A DNA stretch of 64,000 nucleotides from Nipponacmea schrenckii (taxonomy: Eukaryota; Mollusca; Gastropoda; Lottiidae), in contig JAUJPP010000003.1 of assembly GCA_030562195.1 (NCBI GenBank), forward strand, positions 38,136,602 through 38,200,601, in the 5' to 3' direction. Numbering within the stretch: the stretch's first letter is position 1; every line of letters begins with the position of its first letter. A model generated the notes under the pieces. It saw nothing but the letters and a program-made list of their open reading frames with translations, was not told where the DNA came from and ran no database searches. The position numbers were made by a program, and so were the translations under genes. This document shows, piece by piece, positions 59,963-64,000 of this stretch.

Positions 59963-62365
59963 CGCCAGGTCTAATGTAGTGCTCCCTGTTTGTCAATTTG
60001 AAGCAAAACATGATCATTTATATCAGAAACTCGTTGTTTTTTAAGTACACATGTACATGTAACTTAAAGTAACACGAATAAAAGATACCTGATCCAGGAG
60101 CATCTTAGGTGTGGAAATTCAAATGTAAGATATTTAATTTAACGTGAGAAATTCACAACAATATGTAAGAGAAACTAAGAATAATTTACACACTCGTTTT
60201 AATGCTCACATATCTGAGTCAGATTAGAAAAGTTAAGTTTCTAATCATTTCATCCTTGACCAACATTCACCAGACGATCTCACCCAAACACTTATAAGCA
60301 CCAAGCGCATATAAATTGATTTGCTGAAAGAAGAATCTACAAAATTCCGTCTGCCTCTCTTCCATTATTGGGAATAGTTTGTGTGTGTGTTTGTATCTAC
60401 ATTTTAGTTGAAAATAAGATAGTAATAGGCTATTAAGTAACGTAAATTTCCTGCTTAACCAGTTAATAGAACTCAATAAGGTTAATAAGTTTTCGTTTGA
60501 ATTACAATATCCCTGCCAAAATCCTTCTCAACATTTAGTAAAAATAAAAAACACTAAAGGTATTTTTTTGAGCTGTCTAACTATTGACACCTCACAGTCT
60601 ATATTTAACAAGATCGTCAGGATGTAGAAAATGATTAAAATGACGGTACGGCTGAATCAATAATTCATTATTTAATAATTCCAAGGACGGATTTAGATGC
60701 ACTGCAGATACACCAACTTATAGAACAGACCATTTACGTCTTACGTTTCAGAAATCATTTGTGAACATAAAATAGTTCTAAATATTTCATGTTTTTCGTT
60801 AAATTCTACGAAACACCAATGTGACAGCTACGAATTTGAGAAGAGTATTTAATTTCCGAAATATCTTAACTAATCGGATGTACCTAATGTGATATTAAGA
60901 AGATTGATACCAGACTGATTGAAAAGTTATTATACAACTTATAAACACGCAATTCCACTATTGATAATAGACTCTTTGTTATTTCATCATAGATTGCTAG
61001 GTAAATGTTTGTTACGTATTATAAACGACAAAAGTACACTTTGTTTCAACAAATTTCAACAATTGTCTCATTATACAGTATATCATGTTGAGTCTTTGGC
61101 CATTTTTTTTCGCGAAGTAAATGATAGAACGTGGATAGAATAAATAGTCGTAGTTTGACAATATGTATAATATATTAAATCGTAATTCATGACGTCAACT
61201 TATGTAATGGATACACTGCCAGTACATGCAGAGACATTTCCGGAAGATATAGTTATCCCTGTGAGAAAAATTTACATACTGTATTTCAATTGGAACGTTG
61301 AAATGTTATTTACTAAACTATGTCAGGTCTACTGAAACTAGTGTAATAAACATTTCAATGGTGAGAGTTTACTAGATTTTTGCGTGTTTTCATGCTTTGA
61401 CCTTACAGGTGGTTTCTTGACTTATATTTTTGAACCTGTTGAATATGCACCGGAACTGAGACAACATGAAAACATTGTTGACATTGTCGTATCTTGTTAC
61501 GATGTGGATTGTGCATCTGTATTAACGAAATGAGATACCTCTTAATAAACATTTCACGAGCATATTAAAAGACAAGCCTTAGATTGCCAGCAGTAACATA
61601 ACGATTAAACATAAAGATTAGAATTTATTGTGTTTTTTTAAGAAATTCAAAAGAGTTATTGAGGTACATGTCTGTGTTTTACGCGGATCCATTTCTTAAA
61701 GTTTTGTTATTCCAATGTACAATGTAACCTATATTATAACTTTTGGAAATCGAAAAATCTACGTATGCATCTTTAATTATTGTTTAGATATGTTTTGAAG
61801 AAATGGAACCAATCCAGAGGACATTTCGAGAAATCAAATTAATAGACCGAGTCAGATCCCATTAGCGTTTAAATTTGTGTTCATTTCAACAGAATGATTG
61901 TTTTATTTTCACATTGCTTTGTCTAAAAAGTAGTCAATTACCTAATTAAATATACATGTGGCTTTGGTTTTCACTTTTAATGATATTAAATTGATTTTAT
62001 AAGCTTGTCGTTGAATTATTGGTATCATGGGAAACAGGCTCGAGTTATTTCTCTCAAGAGAATTATTCAATTAAACAATGGACGATGTTATCAAGTTATT
62101 TATGAAGATACAGCAAGAATTCAGGTTCACATAAACCTAGAGAAATTATTGTCAATGAAATCTAGTTTTATAAATTTATAAAACGAAATCAAAGTCGTTT
62201 AATCAACACTTTGCCCCTCAATGATAATATGATCTTGGACTATGTAAGTATATTTGAGTAAGGTAGGTAGGTCGTACTTGACAAAGACCAGCTGAAATAG
62301 TCATTTAGGTACTTCGTGGTCAATGGATAGCTATGGAACGCCGTAGCTGTCATATGTGGCATAAG
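59963..62365. other. Gene-free DNA
   Basis: No gene or structured repeat recognised. Short frames here have AT-driven composition only. Confidence 0.4.
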
Positions 62366-62622
62366 TATCATTATATGGGTGTCCTAACTCCATTATATGA
62401 TGTTCTAATCTCATTATATGGTGTCGTAACCTCATTATATGGTGCCCTAACTTTATTATATGGTGTCCTAACTTTTTTTAGGGGTGTCTAACTTCATTAT
62501 AGGGTATCCTAAATTCATTACACGGTGTCCCAACTTCATTATATGGTGTCCTTGCATCATTATATTGGGTACTTACTTCATTATAATGGTGTTCTAACTT
62601 CATTGTGTTGTGTCCTAACTAA
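62366..62622 (+). repeat. Minisatellite, about 20-21-bp unit, roughly 12 copies
   Basis: Variants of cattatatggtgtcctaactt follow one another, with substitutions and 1-2-bp length changes increasing toward the right. Confidence 0.92.
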
Positions 62623-63205
62623 ATCCATGGCCACAACTAAAAGCACAAAAGGAAAACATCAGGCTATATTCCAATGACAGCTCTGGTACGAAAAAAGAAA
62701 AGAGTAAATGTACTGAAAGATTTTTCCTGAAAAAAACATTTTTGTTTTTTGAGTGATGTTTTAACATTTTGAAACTTTAAATCGAAATACATACGTAATC
62801 CGACACGTTTTATTAATATACCATCAGAGAAATACCGCGAAATTTATTCTGATTATAAAAGTTATGATTCGTTTTGCTATGGATTTAACTTTTGGAGTCC
62901 AGATCATGACCTATTCCTTTTCTTGTTATGTGAAATAATTATAAGTATTAAAAGGTTTAATTTGTATGTAAGCTTTTTTATTCTTATTCAGGTTATTGTT
63001 ATATTAGAAACTTTTAGATTTAACCTCTTCTGATCCGTTTGTCTCCTCTATTCGATTTGGTTAAGGTTTGATCAGATTTTAAAGCCCAGATAAATATTTG
63101 CAGACTTTCATAATCTTTCTTTTCTTTTCAGTGCTCACATCATAATATTTTGTCATTCTGTACTATCAATGCTGACTTAATTACTCTATTTCCTACTGCA
63201 CTGTT
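62623..63205. other. Gene-free DNA
   Basis: No gene recognised. Confidence 0.4.
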
Positions 63206-63209
63206 GTTT

Positions 63210-63425
63210 ATTACATTTATGGTGAATTTTGGTTATTACATTTATATTGGGGTTGGTACTTACATTTACGTTTTTTTTTACAATTATGCTGGGTATTACA
63301 TTTATGCTTGATTTGTGTTACATTTATGCTGGATATTACATTTACGGTTCATTTTTGTTACATGTTTGCTGGGTATTACATTCATGGTTGATTTATGGCA
63401 GGTATTACGTGTATGGTCGATAATA
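63210..63425 (+). repeat. Degenerate tandem repeat around 'ttacatttatgctgg'
   Basis: About ten copies of an 18-22-bp unit (attacatttatgctgg(a/g)t and relatives) with variable spacing. The openness of one frame (Y, I, T, F, G-rich) is a by-product. Confidence 0.85.
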
Positions 63426-64000
63426 CACTTATAATATACATCTCATGCCATAATTTGATACAAAATAAATATACTATATGGTATAAAACAATATAACGTT
63501 CAATAAAATACGCCATTCCTTATAGGACCTCGTAGAATCCAATGTTGATATGGAAGTGAAGTATTGACATCCACTTTTCACTTTCATTCTACATAAACAT
63601 GGTTAAGAGTTTACATGCTGGTCGTGATGCTTCTTAAATGACATCAAAGTATCGGAAAAGCAATCCCCATAGCAACTAGTTTGTTTTCATAGGGGTGAAC
63701 TTGTTTAGTGGTAACGTATAACCAATGTTAGCGTATGACCAAAGTAACTAAACTTGAACTAGAAATCTTAGTTTTCATTGACTCGGAACTTATGAAAAGG
63801 ACCCATACTCCATAATACTAGTCTTCTTGTCAATATTTTACAATCTTTCTACATAACATAACATCATGTCACTCTGACTTAAACTGAACGTCATTAGATG
63901 TGAGGTTGTATTTCTATGATTAATTTCTTAAAGATGTGAACTCAAGCTAATCGGACGAGATAAAAAAAAATGACTTGTAGAAGTAGATAAGAATGCGTGA
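63426..64000. other. Gene-free DNA to the window edge
   Basis: No gene recognised. Confidence 0.4.

Noticed and set aside
63229..63423. 64-codon hydrophobic open frame resembling a membrane peptide
   Set aside because: It lies wholly in a degenerate tandem repeat and its composition follows from the repeat unit.
1..64000. tRNA, rRNA, CRISPR array or bacterial-type operon
   Set aside because: I looked for tRNA B-box-like words (ggttcgaa/ggttcaa), regularly spaced short repeats with unique spacers, and closely packed same-strand genes. None had supporting structure.

Overview
The window reads as nuclear DNA of a metazoan, most likely a mollusc. It is AT-rich and gene-poor, with no operons and no bacterial signals. 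It is crowded with degraded transposons, MITE-like elements, minisatellites and dispersed repeats of kinds I associate with molluscan genomes: the 'aaggg(c/a)aataact...accgttcatcgaaaaa...' repeat, the 'ttatacgcc...aaacactctaga...' repeat, and a retroposon 3' end 'aataaagagttta(TTA)n'. The mollusc assignment rests on recalled repeat character and the style of the receptor gene. It was not checked by any search.

Layout. 1-2.1 kb: a purine-skewed stretch, then a broken Penelope-like reverse transcriptase on the minus strand. 5.4-7.1 kb: a nearly full-length but frame-broken pogo/Tigger-like DDE transposase on the minus strand. 7.5-7.7 kb: a weak candidate secreted first exon. 8-15 kb: old local duplications, the clearest being 9.4-10.3 kb against 11.2-12.6 kb, plus minisatellites. 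15.5-37 kb: no convincing gene, but several terminal-inverted-repeat elements. A three-copy TTAA-flanked family lies at 17.4, 36.4 and 48.6 kb, a two-copy family at 29.0 and 33.5 kb, and single elements at 15.5, 24.1 and 34.5 kb. A diverged segmental duplication (about 20.0-22.0 kb against 26.5-28.1 kb, partial third copy at 23.1 kb) contains a local inversion. 37-51 kb: tandem repeats, two dispersed-repeat copies and a possible retroelement scrap.

51.5-53.1 kb holds the one confident host protein gene, an intronless-ORF rhodopsin-class GPCR of peptide-receptor type on the plus strand. It has a candidate TATA box, a candidate 102-bp 5'UTR intron and a start-stop uORF. Its reading frame closes early at codon 359, while the next frame continues straight into a plausible helix 8 and cytoplasmic tail, so the locus carries an apparent 1-nt frameshift. 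A mobile repeat begins 14 bp after the shifted-frame stop.

56.2-59.8 kb holds a likely small secreted cysteine-rich protein on the minus strand. The terminal exon is well supported by composition, cysteines, a splice acceptor and a polyA signal. A signal-peptide exon 3.2 kb upstream is phase-compatible but weaker. 62-63.4 kb has two more minisatellites.

The genes do not form a pathway. I found no tRNA, rRNA, CRISPR array or coherent novel multi-gene system. The observations most worth following are the GPCR frameshift and start-stop uORF, the orphan cysteine-rich peptide gene, and the TTAA-flanked MITE family.
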